A DNA stretch of 16,432 nt from Verrucomicrobiales bacterium (lineage in GTDB: Bacteria; Verrucomicrobiota; Verrucomicrobiia; Verrucomicrobiales; DEV007): the NCBI GenBank assembly GCA_021648365.1, contig JAKISY010000104.1:1-16432 (forward strand). The letters are read 5' to 3'. Of this stretch, positions 1 through 7,838 are shown in pieces. Positions within the stretch are counted from its first letter, which is position 1, and each line of letters starts with the position of its first letter. The notes under the pieces were generated by a model that saw only the letters and a program-made list of their open reading frames with translations, made no database searches and had not been told where the DNA came from. Made by a program: the position numbers and the translations under genes.

Positions 1-66
1 CTCTCTCGAAAGTGAACTATTTCCGTCCAATAATTTCATACGAACCACGTGTTTTGAGCGTGATTT

Positions 67-130
67 CACGGTAGGTTGCCCTACACTCGATTTCGAATCG
101 AGCGCCTTCGACCAGCTCAGCCATCCTTCC
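67..130 (-). pseudogene. Truncated tRNA-Ser (anticodon CGA), 3' part missing
   Basis: On the minus strand, starting at 130, a serine-type tRNA can be read: acceptor 5' strand GGAAGGA, a D arm with the type II sequence CTGGTCGAAGGC, an anticodon stem CTCGA/TCGAG enclosing the loop TTCGAAA (anticodon CGA), and a long variable arm GTAGG-GCAA-CCTAC at 71-84. After the first three bases of the expected T stem (GTG) the sequence departs: there is no T loop of the GTTCGAATCC type and no TCCTTCC strand to pair with the acceptor. This is therefore the 5' three quarters of a tRNA gene. I infer that a rearrangement or integration joined foreign sequence at the start of the T stem. A functional serine CGA tRNA would have to be encoded elsewhere. 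Confidence 0.75.
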
Positions 131-272
131 TTTTGCACAAAACGAACATTTCCTGCAAGTCGCGAACCCTAGTTCTATTCACGCAAATTTCAAGCTCACA
201 AATACACCCACGGTGGGATTGATTCCGGCTACGCCTTCCTCTGCGCTTTTTGCTCGCTGCGCTCGGCTATTC

Positions 273-491
273 TCAATCTCGCTTCGCGAGACGATGAGCG
301 CTCGAACCCACAACAAGTTCCAGATCTCTCACCAAATGAATCGGTGTGACAACCCAGAGGTCTTTCATCTTTTCAACAATCAAGCGCGTCGCCTCAGAAT
401 TAATGGCTGCCTGAAGGGCTTTGGTAGAGTCTTTGGCATCAACCCCCGCCAAGAAGCATGCGCCTACTGCATCTTGCCTGATTTCACATCT
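273..491 (-). pseudogene. Remnant of a right-handed parallel beta-helix protein (N-terminal part)
   Basis: A minus-strand frame is open from 491 to the stop at 273-275, about 72 codons, with no convincing start codon. From about 446 it reads GVDAKDSTKALQAAI and continues through a segment ending HLVRDLELV and then LAKRD before the stop. This order (Asp-Ser-Thr/ALQaAI, an 'IVEKM..WVVTPI' strand, 'DLELV', 'LAKR') matches, from memory, the conserved start of secreted pectate-lyase-fold beta-helix proteins, which are normally several hundred residues long. The signal peptide and all later coils are missing, so it is best read as a gene fragment. No neighbour carries the rest. The identification rests on motif order only; a chance open frame is less likely given the run of matching positions. 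Confidence 0.5.
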
Positions 492-612
492 TCAGGCAGC
501 TTGGTTGACTCCCGATTTTCCTAATATTGGAATGATTAGAAAAGCCAAAGCAAGATCTGCTATTCATTTAAACGCTGAGATCATAATGATCGATTGCTGG
601 AAATTTACTTTT

Positions 613-2154
613 TTATTCCACTCTGTAAGGAACACCTAAACTGGCACGATAATAAGCCAATGCCACAAAATGCTCCACAATCGTATTGATCAATGTAGCC
701 GCAGCGGCTGCTGTCTGCTGTTCTCTAATATTGACTCGTAGCAAATCACTATCTCCTTCTTTGAGCTTCGCACGCTCCGCTTCTTCAATCTCGGTAGCTA
801 ACTCCAAATTTTTACGCGATTGTGTGATTCTCAACCATGTCTGACGAAGAGCTGAAGAGGAGTCTCGAACTTCCGCGACCACTTGATCCATCGCGAATTG
901 CTTTTTTCGCATCACCTGTACCGTTTGGGCTGAGAGCACTTTCCTTCTCCCTTTAGCAGCCCTCCGTTGCAAGGGTACTTCAAATTGCAAATAAACACCC
1001 GCTTCTAGCGGCCCTTTATTGTCGGGATTATAAACAGGCGCGCCTAGATCTTTTGAAACAGCGGCGATCAGATCAAGTCTAGGCAGCGTATCATTTTTTG
1101 CCTTTTGGTCTTTGAGCCCGATTTCTTTTAGTTTGAGATCATACAACTTGATTTCAGGACGCTGATCCAGTGCCAAATAAAGGTCTTTACTACGCATAAC
1201 CTTCTCAGGGTTGATCGGCTTTGGCAAATGGTGTGGTAACATCTGCGTACTAGGAACCTGCGGATCTCCTTCTTCATTTCTCAGGTAAAGAGATAGCGCA
1301 ATAGCAGACTGCTCTATGAGTCGATTACTACTAATAAAAATAGATTTCCTTTCAACTATGAGCCGATGGTTTTCCACAATTGCCAAACGAGCCACCTCCC
1401 CCTCATCTAAAGACGCCTCTAACGCAGCATGGCGGTTTTCTGCTAAAAAAAGCAAGCGTTGTGCGATTTCTAATTTTTTTCCCGCCGCCACCCATTGCCA
1501 ATATGCTGAAGCTGCTTTTTTTGAAACTTCCAGTTTTTTCTGCAATACTATAGGTCGCGCTTGATCCTGTGTAATACGCGCCTGCCACAATGCTAAGCGA
1601 CGTTTATCGATAACCCGCCCTGCCAGTAAAGGCAGTTTGATTCCAGAGCTGAACTCCCCTCCCTCGTTCGTTTGCAATCCGCCGTCCCACACCGCAAAAT
1701 CTCCACGTCCTAGCTTATATCCACCGAAAAGACTCGCACCAAATTGCATCAAAGGCTGCTCGACTTTAAGCCCCGCCATTTCATTTTGATAATAACCCAA
1801 AGCATTGCTGCCTGCTGTTGATTGCAGTTTCAAATCAAACCCTCCTTGCGCCGCCAACATTTCACCTGCAGCAATTCCTTCAGATTCCAGAGCTGCAAGA
1901 ATGAGCGGGAAATCCTCTTCAACAGCCTGCATCAGTTGATTGAATGACAGTTGTTTTGAGTCAGTTTTTCCAGGTTTTTTATCCACCAAGGGTAGTGGAA
2001 AGGCATAACTCACCGCTTCATTTACCTCTAAGCGATTGAAGAGCGCATCCTTTTGCTCCTCATTTTTATGCTTGGATCCATTTTCGAGTTCCGCGTAGGC
2101 GCAACCTGGCACAGCAAAAAGAGCGAGTAATAATAATATAACTAAAGTGGGCAT
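613..2154 (-). CDS. TolC-type outer-membrane efflux/secretion channel
   Basis: This protein of about 513 residues is predicted to be the outer-membrane exit duct of a tripartite export system. It has an N-terminal hydrophobic signal ending near VPGCAYA; the cysteine could make it a lipoprotein of the NodT kind, though Pro at -2 is atypical for a lipobox. Two TolC-like halves follow, rich in long alpha-helices. The second contains the classic 'RPEIKLYDLKLKEIGLKDQKA' type helix followed by 'LPRLDLIAAVS', then 'AGVYLQFEVPL' and a C-terminal helix with ALAYYRASLG. A GTG at 2166 overlaps the upstream stop (GTGA). I prefer the ATG at 2154 because an AGAGGTGA ribosome-binding site, which overlaps the hlyD-like stop, sits eight bases before it, implying translational coupling. 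It is the last gene of the export cluster. Confidence 0.85.
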   Translation of the reverse strand: MPTLVILLLLALFAVPGCAYAELENGSKHKNEEQKDALFNRLEVNEAVSYAFPLPLVDKKPGKTDSKQLSFNQLMQAVEEDFPLILAALESEGIAAGEMLAAQGGFDLKLQSTAGSNALGYYQNEMAGLKVEQPLMQFGASLFGGYKLGRGDFAVWDGGLQTNEGGEFSSGIKLPLLAGRVIDKRRLALWQARITQDQARPIVLQKKLEVSKKAASAYWQWVAAGKKLEIAQRLLFLAENRHAALEASLDEGEVARLAIVENHRLIVERKSIFISSNRLIEQSAIALSLYLRNEEGDPQVPSTQMLPHHLPKPINPEKVMRSKDLYLALDQRPEIKLYDLKLKEIGLKDQKAKNDTLPRLDLIAAVSKDLGAPVYNPDNKGPLEAGVYLQFEVPLQRRAAKGRRKVLSAQTVQVMRKKQFAMDQVVAEVRDSSSALRQTWLRITQSRKNLELATEIEEAERAKLKEGDSDLLRVNIREQQTAAAAATLINTIVEHFVALAYYRASLGVPYRVE

Positions 2155-2162
2155 AGTAGAGA

Positions 2163-3518
2163 TCACCTCTTTCCTGCTTTGCCGGCAGCTGGCTTCTTTT
2201 TCTGATGTGATGCCTTGAGCGCACTCATAGGCTCACTAGAAACTGATTGAGGAAAAGCATTCAATTGACGCCAAATCTCGTATCCTATACTGACCGTATC
2301 AAGCTGAATAAAACCGTTCACACGAACTCCTTGCCTGAGGAAAGGTTGCTTGGGCCAAGGGTCCTCCTCTGGGTCAGGAACGACAAGCACTCGAACTCTA
2401 CCATCAGCTAAAGCTAAAGCATCACTGCGGTACACCAGCCCACCAAAAGTGCCTTTAGCGACCGAGGGCCATCCGGAAATCTGTATGGCGGGCCACCCTT
2501 CAAACTGTATGCGCACTTCTCTACCCTCGCTAACTAATGGAGCATCAATACCCTTGATCCATAATTCTAGCGCAAATTCATCTATATCTGGAACGATTTC
2601 AAAAAGACTTTGCCCACGCGCTATCAAGTCAGTGGCAGCTCCATGGATACGCAAAATCCAACCATTTCTCGGAGCGGTGATCAGCTGAGTTGACTGACGC
2701 TTCACCTTGGTTTCTGCTTCAGCGACTTTTTTCCGAACTTGCTGAAGCTTTTGTTCATAACCTTTTCTATCCGCACGAAGCTTATCAATTTTAGCCATTT
2801 TTCCAGCTTCCACTTTCTTAACCGTGGCAGCTTTGGTTTCTACCATATGAAGAATTTCGGTGATTTTTGACTCACTCGCACTGACCTTGGATCGAGACCC
2901 CTTAAAAGCGCTCTCCGCTTCTTGAAAGTCGAGTTCAGATTTTGCACCTAACTTGTAAAGCTTGTCCTTTCTAAGCAGATCTTTTTGTTTTTGATCTAGA
3001 TCCGCCTTTAAACCAGTAAGAACAGCGCGCTCGACCTTCACCTTCTCGATAGCTGCGAGCAATTCATTCTTAGCTTCTTTGATAGAAAAATCTCGCTCAT
3101 CCTGTAATTGGATAAGTTGTCTATCCAATGATTCCAGCGTGCTGTGCGCAGCTTCAAGCTCAGCCCTAGCAAAGGTCACCATATTTCCTAGGCGAGCACT
3201 GTATTCTGGATCCAAATCTTCAACAACCGCAAGAACATCCCCCTTATTAACATGGGTGCCTTCCTGAACGCGAAGATCCACCAAACGTCCACTTACAGGT
3301 GCAGGGATGACCCTGATCCTGTCCAGAGGGTCTAAGGCGGAGACCCTACCATTACCAGGCACATTCTGCTGCCATGGCACAAAAAACAGAACAAATGGCA
3401 GTGAAAAAAAGCCTATCACAAGCGTATAGGCAAGCAGCCGAGATACCTTCAAACTGCCTACTCTGCCATAGGCGCTTAGGTCAAGCGGAATGATTTTTCG
3501 CGTTTTCGTAGCTGTCAT
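2163..3518 (-). CDS. HlyD-family periplasmic adaptor (membrane fusion protein)
   Basis: Predicted adaptor of about 451 residues linking an inner-membrane exporter to the TolC-type channel encoded next. A short cytoplasmic N-terminus is followed by one transmembrane helix (about 27-48). The first half of the lipoyl/barrel-sandwich domain (about 65-105) contains VSGRLVDLRVQEGTHVNKGD. A long charged coiled-coil hairpin spans about 110-280. The returning lipoyl half starts at TAPRNGWILRI, and a beta-barrel domain includes GWPAIQISGWPS. The C-terminal tail is rich in Lys and Ala. TTG at 3527 is an upstream alternative; I chose ATG at 3518 as a better start codon, but no strong ribosome-binding site separates them. 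The gene overlaps the TolC gene's leader and lies about 96 bases after the ABC gene, so one transcription unit is likely. Confidence 0.85.
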   Translation of the reverse strand: MTATKTRKIIPLDLSAYGRVGSLKVSRLLAYTLVIGFFSLPFVLFFVPWQQNVPGNGRVSALDPLDRIRVIPAPVSGRLVDLRVQEGTHVNKGDVLAVVEDLDPEYSARLGNMVTFARAELEAAHSTLESLDRQLIQLQDERDFSIKEAKNELLAAIEKVKVERAVLTGLKADLDQKQKDLLRKDKLYKLGAKSELDFQEAESAFKGSRSKVSASESKITEILHMVETKAATVKKVEAGKMAKIDKLRADRKGYEQKLQQVRKKVAEAETKVKRQSTQLITAPRNGWILRIHGAATDLIARGQSLFEIVPDIDEFALELWIKGIDAPLVSEGREVRIQFEGWPAIQISGWPSVAKGTFGGLVYRSDALALADGRVRVLVVPDPEEDPWPKQPFLRQGVRVNGFIQLDTVSIGYEIWRQLNAFPQSVSSEPMSALKASHQKKKPAAGKAGKR

Positions 3519-3614
3519 TCTATACAAATTGCTTTTAGTGGTGAAAACCTTAAACTTAGGCTATACAAAAAAACATCACCATCAACCGTAAGCTAAAAAG
3601 TCCTCATTTCTTGT

Positions 3615-5321
3615 TCAAGTGGCAGGTGGAAGCGTATTATCAAATTTTATCGAAAACTTACGATCACACGCTTTTATGATCTCTTCTTGGTCTGTGGCAA
3701 TGATCGCCGTAAAGGATCCACCGTCTTTTTGCAAAGCTGCAAATAAGTTATCTTGCAGATTAGGGGATGATCTGATAATCGAATCATCTATCGCTATCAC
3801 TGCGGGTTTACCCACCATCGCCCTAGCTAACATCAACCGACATAATTCGTCTTCAGAAAGTATCCTAGCATAAGGGTATATTTCTGTATCAAGTCGCTCT
3901 GGCAGGGACGCTACCACTTCGTCAAGCCCCACTGCAGTAATCGCTCGCCGTATATCATCTCTAGATACATCGCTACGTTGCAACCTTACATTATCTCGCA
4001 AAGTGCCTCTAATCACTTCTACTTTGGATACAATCGCCACCCGCTCTCGCAACGACTTGATTCCAAATTCACGAATATCCACGCCATCTAACTGCACCAC
4101 TCCCGATAGTGGCTCTCGAAGTCGCCAAAGCAAGTCGAGCAAAACCGATCTCTCAAGACCGGATGCTCCATAGATTGCGATTTTTTCACCAGGCTGAATG
4201 GAGAAATCTAATTTAGAACAAACGCCTTGCCCACGCGCCCCCATCCAAGAAACATTCAAAAAAGTAATCGCTGAACCCTTCTCATTTTTTTCCAATACTA
4301 AATCGCCTTCCGCTCGTAGAGTATTGACATCCAACATTTGACTAACTTTATAAATAGCAGCCATCAAATCATACCAAGTCTCTAAATAGTTGCCACTTTT
4401 TGATACCGAATACACAATGCCGCTAACGATAATCTCCGCAGCGATCAACTGACCAAGTGAGAGACTACCGTGTATCACCAACCAACCTCCAAGTCCTAGT
4501 AAAATAACACTCGAAAGGATGTAGAGAATTTGAACACTAATAATTTGATTAAACAACACCCGAAAGTGTGATTTACGCTTCTTCAGCCACGATTTGGCGT
4601 AATGGTCTGTTTCATCAAAAATCCACGTATGTGATCCCCCATTTTTAAAAATATAGGGGCAGCGAACCAATTCTTCGATCCAGGCCGCGATTTCATACTT
4701 AGCGGTACTTTCAGCAATGGCTGTGCTTTGCCCCTTCTTGAGTGGCAGTAAAAAAATAATAACAATGCTCAATATCAGAAAAGTATCAAAAACTAATAAC
4801 AAAGGGTGATAGGCTGCCAGAATCGAAAGACCTACGACAACCGTGAGACAAGTCCCTAACCCATCTATCAGCAACTTGGGCGCAGCTTTTTGAATAGTAA
4901 CCACATCAAAAATACGATTGACCAACTCTGGATCGTGCCCCTTTTGGTAGGCATCTAATTTAACCCGAGGTAACCTAGCTCCCAAATCGGCAACCAATCT
5001 AATGAAAACTCGCTGCTGAAGATGCTCTACAGCTAGGCTTTGAATACAATAAAGTGCAGCAGCCATCGCCAACGCCAATAAAAGCAAAAGCGAAACAACA
5101 ATCAATGCCTGCATTTGCCCTCCAAAAGTTATCGTATTAACGATAGCTTGCACTGCAATAGGCGTGGCAAGCTGAAGCAGCCCTATCGCCACAGCAAAAG
5201 CGGCAATAGCTAATAAATCCCTCTTTTCAGGCTTCAATAGCGCACAGAGCTGTTGAAATGGAGTCAAAGATTTGCCGATTCCTGCTATAAAGGGTGGTGA
5301 TTTAGTCGAATTAGTAGTCAT
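3615..5321 (-). CDS. ABC half-transporter with a degenerate ATPase domain
   Basis: 568 residues with exporter architecture: a membrane domain (about 33-310, five to six hydrophobic segments, beginning TPFQQL) and a C-terminal nucleotide-binding domain (about 350-555). No C39 peptidase domain precedes the membrane part. The ATPase fold is recognisable, but its key positions are altered: Walker A reads GASGLERS at 385-392 (Lys replaced by Arg391, preceding Gly by Glu390); the Q-loop Gln is Lys433; the signature LSGGQ is LSEDE at 488-492; the Walker B catalytic Glu is Asp513 (IDD); the D-loop is SSPN; the H-loop His is Thr543 (IATD). Walker B Asp512 and the LARA helix persist. The frame is long and unbroken, so it is not simply decaying. 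Its neighbours say inner-membrane part of a HlyD/TolC exporter; its energy source is unclear. Confidence 0.85.
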   Translation of the reverse strand: MTTNSTKSPPFIAGIGKSLTPFQQLCALLKPEKRDLLAIAAFAVAIGLLQLATPIAVQAIVNTITFGGQMQALIVVSLLLLLALAMAAALYCIQSLAVEHLQQRVFIRLVADLGARLPRVKLDAYQKGHDPELVNRIFDVVTIQKAAPKLLIDGLGTCLTVVVGLSILAAYHPLLLVFDTFLILSIVIIFLLPLKKGQSTAIAESTAKYEIAAWIEELVRCPYIFKNGGSHTWIFDETDHYAKSWLKKRKSHFRVLFNQIISVQILYILSSVILLGLGGWLVIHGSLSLGQLIAAEIIVSGIVYSVSKSGNYLETWYDLMAAIYKVSQMLDVNTLRAEGDLVLEKNEKGSAITFLNVSWMGARGQGVCSKLDFSIQPGEKIAIYGASGLERSVLLDLLWRLREPLSGVVQLDGVDIREFGIKSLRERVAIVSKVEVIRGTLRDNVRLQRSDVSRDDIRRAITAVGLDEVVASLPERLDTEIYPYARILSEDELCRLMLARAMVGKPAVIAIDDSIIRSSPNLQDNLFAALQKDGGSFTAIIATDQEEIIKACDRKFSIKFDNTLPPAT

Positions 5322-5478
5322 CCTAAAAAAGTGAGGGCTAATAAGTAAACAAGCTTTGTTCTTAAACTTTTAAATAAGGTTTTTCCTATGTATCAACCTC
5401 ATTAGCATCGCATATTTCTTTGTAAAAGCAAAAATAATCCTCACTATCTTGCCATTCACTGGTGGTTGCCAAGCAGAA

Positions 5479-6741
5479 TCAAAACAAAGCAGCTCCGATA
5501 TTTTGATTTCCCTCATTCAACTGATCCACACCCTCCTGCGCCGCCTGCTCCAAGGCTGCTGTGATCTCACACACCGCTGGACGCAGCTTCCCCTCATGAC
5601 GTGAAATAACTTCCGCCAAGTTCATAGGCTCACCGACCTGAACCAAAGCCGCCCTGCGCCCCATCGTTTTCGCAGCCTCCCCCGTATAATCCTCGCGCAT
5701 CTTCTGCGTCGTCTCCGCAAATCGATCCAAAGTAGGGCTCTCCGCCACATAAGGTCTAACATAAGTCAACGCACGAAAAGCCAAAATCGCCTCATCTGCC
5801 CATAGTCCCGCTTGTGCAAAAACCTCCCGCTCCTGCTCACTTTCCCCATCCTCCCGAATACGAATCTGGTGAATCCCTGCCCGGATACGTCGAACGCGAT
5901 CAATCAAATCACCATCATTTTTATGTGCCAAGCCCATCTTATCCTCTAGCCCACCAATCACTTTTTCCGCACTGCCCGCAAACAGCTCCGCCCAGTCACC
6001 CGCTTCCAGTTCCTCGCCTTCAGATAAATGCAACCACTGCCGCATTCGCTCCTCCAACAAATTACGACCTATCAACTGCAACTCTTCAAGCGCAGTTTCA
6101 CAACCCGCTGGATTCACCCCAGCCATTCGTGCCACTTCATCCATTTGTCTCTTCACCACCTCACTCACATCATCGAGATAAGTCATCTTAAACGAGATCG
6201 GCACCGCATAGATCGGCTGATCGTCTCCCAACTCCTTTTGTGCACGTAGCGCGACAAAAGCCGCTCCTTCCATGAACGGCGTTACCCGATCATTATTCAG
6301 ATACACATTGCCCTCTGGAAAAATCGTCATCGCATACTTACCCTGCTTCAATAGGCGAATCGCCTCCTTCATCGACTGCTTGTCCGAACCCTCACGATCA
6401 ATCGAAAACGCCCCATGCCGCTGCATCACCCAAGCATACGCCTTGTTGCGTAAAAAAACATCATACGCCGCCATGAAACAAGAAGACAAACCCAGCTGAC
6501 GCTGCACCTCCGTCATCACCTGCGCATCGCTGTGCGTCGGGTGATTCGCCACCAACAAAATTCGCGCACCACTAGCCGCCAAGTCTTGCAGCTTTTCACC
6601 ACCAGCAACCTCGACCTGAGCAATACGATGTTTGGCACCAGGTAAAAAAAGGCTCTTATTCGTCTGCTGACATAACCACTGCATCGTCCGGTTTGGCTTA
6701 GCAGGAAAAAACTGATAGGGAGCGTCACTGAATTCTAACAT
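5479..6741 (-). CDS. PlsC-like glycerolipid acyltransferase family protein
   Basis: A protein of about 420 residues with the acyltransferase (PlsC/LPLAT) core in its first half. Motif I is NHPTHSD with the His-x4-Asp catalytic pair (H67 and D72, counted from ATG at 6741). A motif II-like GAFSIDREGS lies at about 110-119. Motif III is FPEG at 141-144, but followed by NVYLNN instead of the usual RS. A hydrophobic motif IV, YAVPISF, follows. The last 200 residues are charged and helical and match no domain I know. No signal peptide or clear membrane helix is visible, so it probably acts at the cytoplasmic face of the membrane on an acyl donor and a phospholipid-type acceptor. GTG at 6744 immediately precedes the chosen ATG. 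It is followed by the export cluster after a gap of about 160 bases; joint transcription is not evident. Confidence 0.8.
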   Translation of the reverse strand: MLEFSDAPYQFFPAKPNRTMQWLCQQTNKSLFLPGAKHRIAQVEVAGGEKLQDLAASGARILLVANHPTHSDAQVMTEVQRQLGLSSCFMAAYDVFLRNKAYAWVMQRHGAFSIDREGSDKQSMKEAIRLLKQGKYAMTIFPEGNVYLNNDRVTPFMEGAAFVALRAQKELGDDQPIYAVPISFKMTYLDDVSEVVKRQMDEVARMAGVNPAGCETALEELQLIGRNLLEERMRQWLHLSEGEELEAGDWAELFAGSAEKVIGGLEDKMGLAHKNDGDLIDRVRRIRAGIHQIRIREDGESEQEREVFAQAGLWADEAILAFRALTYVRPYVAESPTLDRFAETTQKMREDYTGEAAKTMGRRAALVQVGEPMNLAEVISRHEGKLRPAVCEITAALEQAAQEGVDQLNEGNQNIGAALF

Positions 6742-6895
6742 CACAGCAAGCTATCACTCATTTTCATAAAAACAATTTCCCAAGCGATTCATCTTGAAAG
6801 CATCTCACACAAACTATAAACTTACCCGACCCATATCCACTTGATGATCGCATCCTATAATAAAAAAACAGAAATACCTCGGCAGCCTTAGCTTA

Positions 6896-7330
6896 TTGGC
6901 ATCCGTTTTCATCCTGCTTTGCTCCTGCGCTTTTTTCTACTTCGCCTTCCTCTTCATGTTGACCACCTTTGAGCTTGCCACCACCAACAGCAAACTGATC
7001 AGCGCAATACTGATGATCGTCGTCATGATAGCCATCCTCGTCAGCGCATCTATTGCCCATCGGGCAGGTATCGGAAACTACAGTTACCAAGAATCCGACC
7101 TTTTCATGGGACTCGACTACAGCGAGCCGCACACTCGAAGCCTCAACCACGCCGTAGCCGTCTCAGGATTCAGCCATCTGGTCACTCAAGCTCTATTACT
7201 AGGCCCCCTGTTGTGGATACAAGGACGCAAGCGTTTGACCTCCATGATTCCAGACGACCCCATGTTAGAACAAAACCTGCAAGCTCTTCTTGACGAGATC
7301 AATAACACAGGCAAATGGCTGCCGCTCTAA
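6896..7330 (+). CDS. Small membrane protein of unknown function
   Basis: 144 residues, not recognised. The sequence shows an N-terminal hydrophobic helix (about 2-21), a second hydrophobic helix (about 34-54), a polar loop containing YQESDLFMGLDYSEPHTRS, a third hydrophobic stretch (about 84-107), and a soluble C-terminus with LEQNLQALLDEINNTGKW. The start is uncertain: no ATG precedes the first helix. The frame is open back to 6848, and TTG at 6896 is the only usual start candidate that keeps the whole helix; the first ATG (6956) would remove it. No ribosome-binding site is evident. It is followed 99 bases later by another small membrane protein on the same strand, which may be co-transcribed. 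It lies divergent from the acyltransferase gene. Confidence 0.6.
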   Translation: MASVFILLCSCAFFYFAFLFMLTTFELATTNSKLISAILMIVVMIAILVSASIAHRAGIGNYSYQESDLFMGLDYSEPHTRSLNHAVAVSGFSHLVTQALLLGPLLWIQGRKRLTSMIPDDPMLEQNLQALLDEINNTGKWLPL

Positions 7331-7429
7331 TCCTTTAAGGATCGCTCTCGTGAAATCACTTACCTGATTCAAATGCACGTGATTGATTTCAGCCCCAGAA
7401 AAGCATTGATTCATCGAAAGTAACTCCTC

Positions 7430-7747
7430 ATGGAATTCACCTTCACTCCCATCCGCATCGTGATTTTCATCTGCCTGCTGGCAAGCTTCTGGTTTCTAGG
7501 CGGCTTCACCCATCCTGCCACCAGACTAGGCCTCGCCGAGGACGCCCCCATCTATCTACTCAGATCCTGGGGATTTTGCATGACACTCTTCATCGTCGGC
7601 GCCACCTCCGCCACCCTCGTTGAACACTGGGTAGGCAACCTCGACCCCACCAACCTACAAACCTTCTACATCACCATGGGCATCATCGCCATGTCCGTCG
7701 CGGTGATCTGGAACCACACCATAGTCAATTATTTTGTCCTCGGTTAA
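7430..7747 (+). CDS. Small three-helix membrane protein of unknown function
   Basis: 105 residues, not recognised. It begins with ATG at 7430 and has three predicted membrane helices: about 8-25 (IVIFICLLASFWFLGGF), about 44-65 (SWGFCMTLFIVGATSATLV), and about 79-100 (FYITMGIIAMSVAVIW). The loops are short and carry few charges. No signal peptide cleavage site or catalytic motif is visible. It follows the 144-residue membrane protein on the same strand, suggesting a two-gene unit, and a compact inverted repeat follows its stop. Base composition and codon pattern (C-ending codons) resemble those of the acyltransferase and symporter genes, which supports real coding. Confidence 0.65.
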   Translation: MEFTFTPIRIVIFICLLASFWFLGGFTHPATRLGLAEDAPIYLLRSWGFCMTLFIVGATSATLVEHWVGNLDPTNLQTFYITMGIIAMSVAVIWNHTIVNYFVLG

Positions 7748-7756
7748 GTAGAGTGG

Positions 7757-7775
7757 CATGGGCATCCTGCCCATG
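7757..7775. repeat. Compact hairpin after the small membrane-protein genes
   Basis: CATGGGCA-TCC-TGCCCATG is a perfect 8-bp stem with a 3-base loop, ten bases after the stop of the 105-residue gene and in the gap between convergent genes. There is no T run after it, so it is not a textbook intrinsic terminator. The motif is reminiscent of short extragenic palindromes seen many times in some genomes. It may end or stabilise transcripts from either side. Confidence 0.5.
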
Positions 7776-7838
7776 ATTTCATCAGCAAGAGCCGCAGTGA
7801 AACGGAGACAAATACCATTCGATTAGGCCACCCCTTGT

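Noticed and set aside
2..172. Plus-strand open frame running from the window edge through the tRNA fragment, about 57 codons
   Set aside because: Half of it is the translated reverse side of the tRNA-Ser sequence, a well-known annotation artefact. No domain is recognisable in the rest, so I cannot call it the end of an integrase.
580..592. GATCAT-A-ATGATC palindrome downstream of the TolC gene
   Set aside because: Loop of one base and no T run on the minus strand; not a credible terminator.
213..639. Two plus-strand ORFs of 103 and 72 codons
   Set aside because: They run antisense to the beta-helix remnant and through low-complexity DNA; their translations have no recognisable pattern.
5368..5396. 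Candidate promoter for the export cluster (minus strand, TTGATA and TTAAAA, 17 apart)
   Set aside because: The -10 box matches the consensus at only three of six positions in an AT-rich gap, too weak to list.
7350..7393. Inverted repeat TGAAATCA / TGATTTCA between the two small membrane-protein genes
   Set aside because: An 8-bp stem with a loop of nearly 30 bases and AT-rich content is expected by chance in this much sequence.
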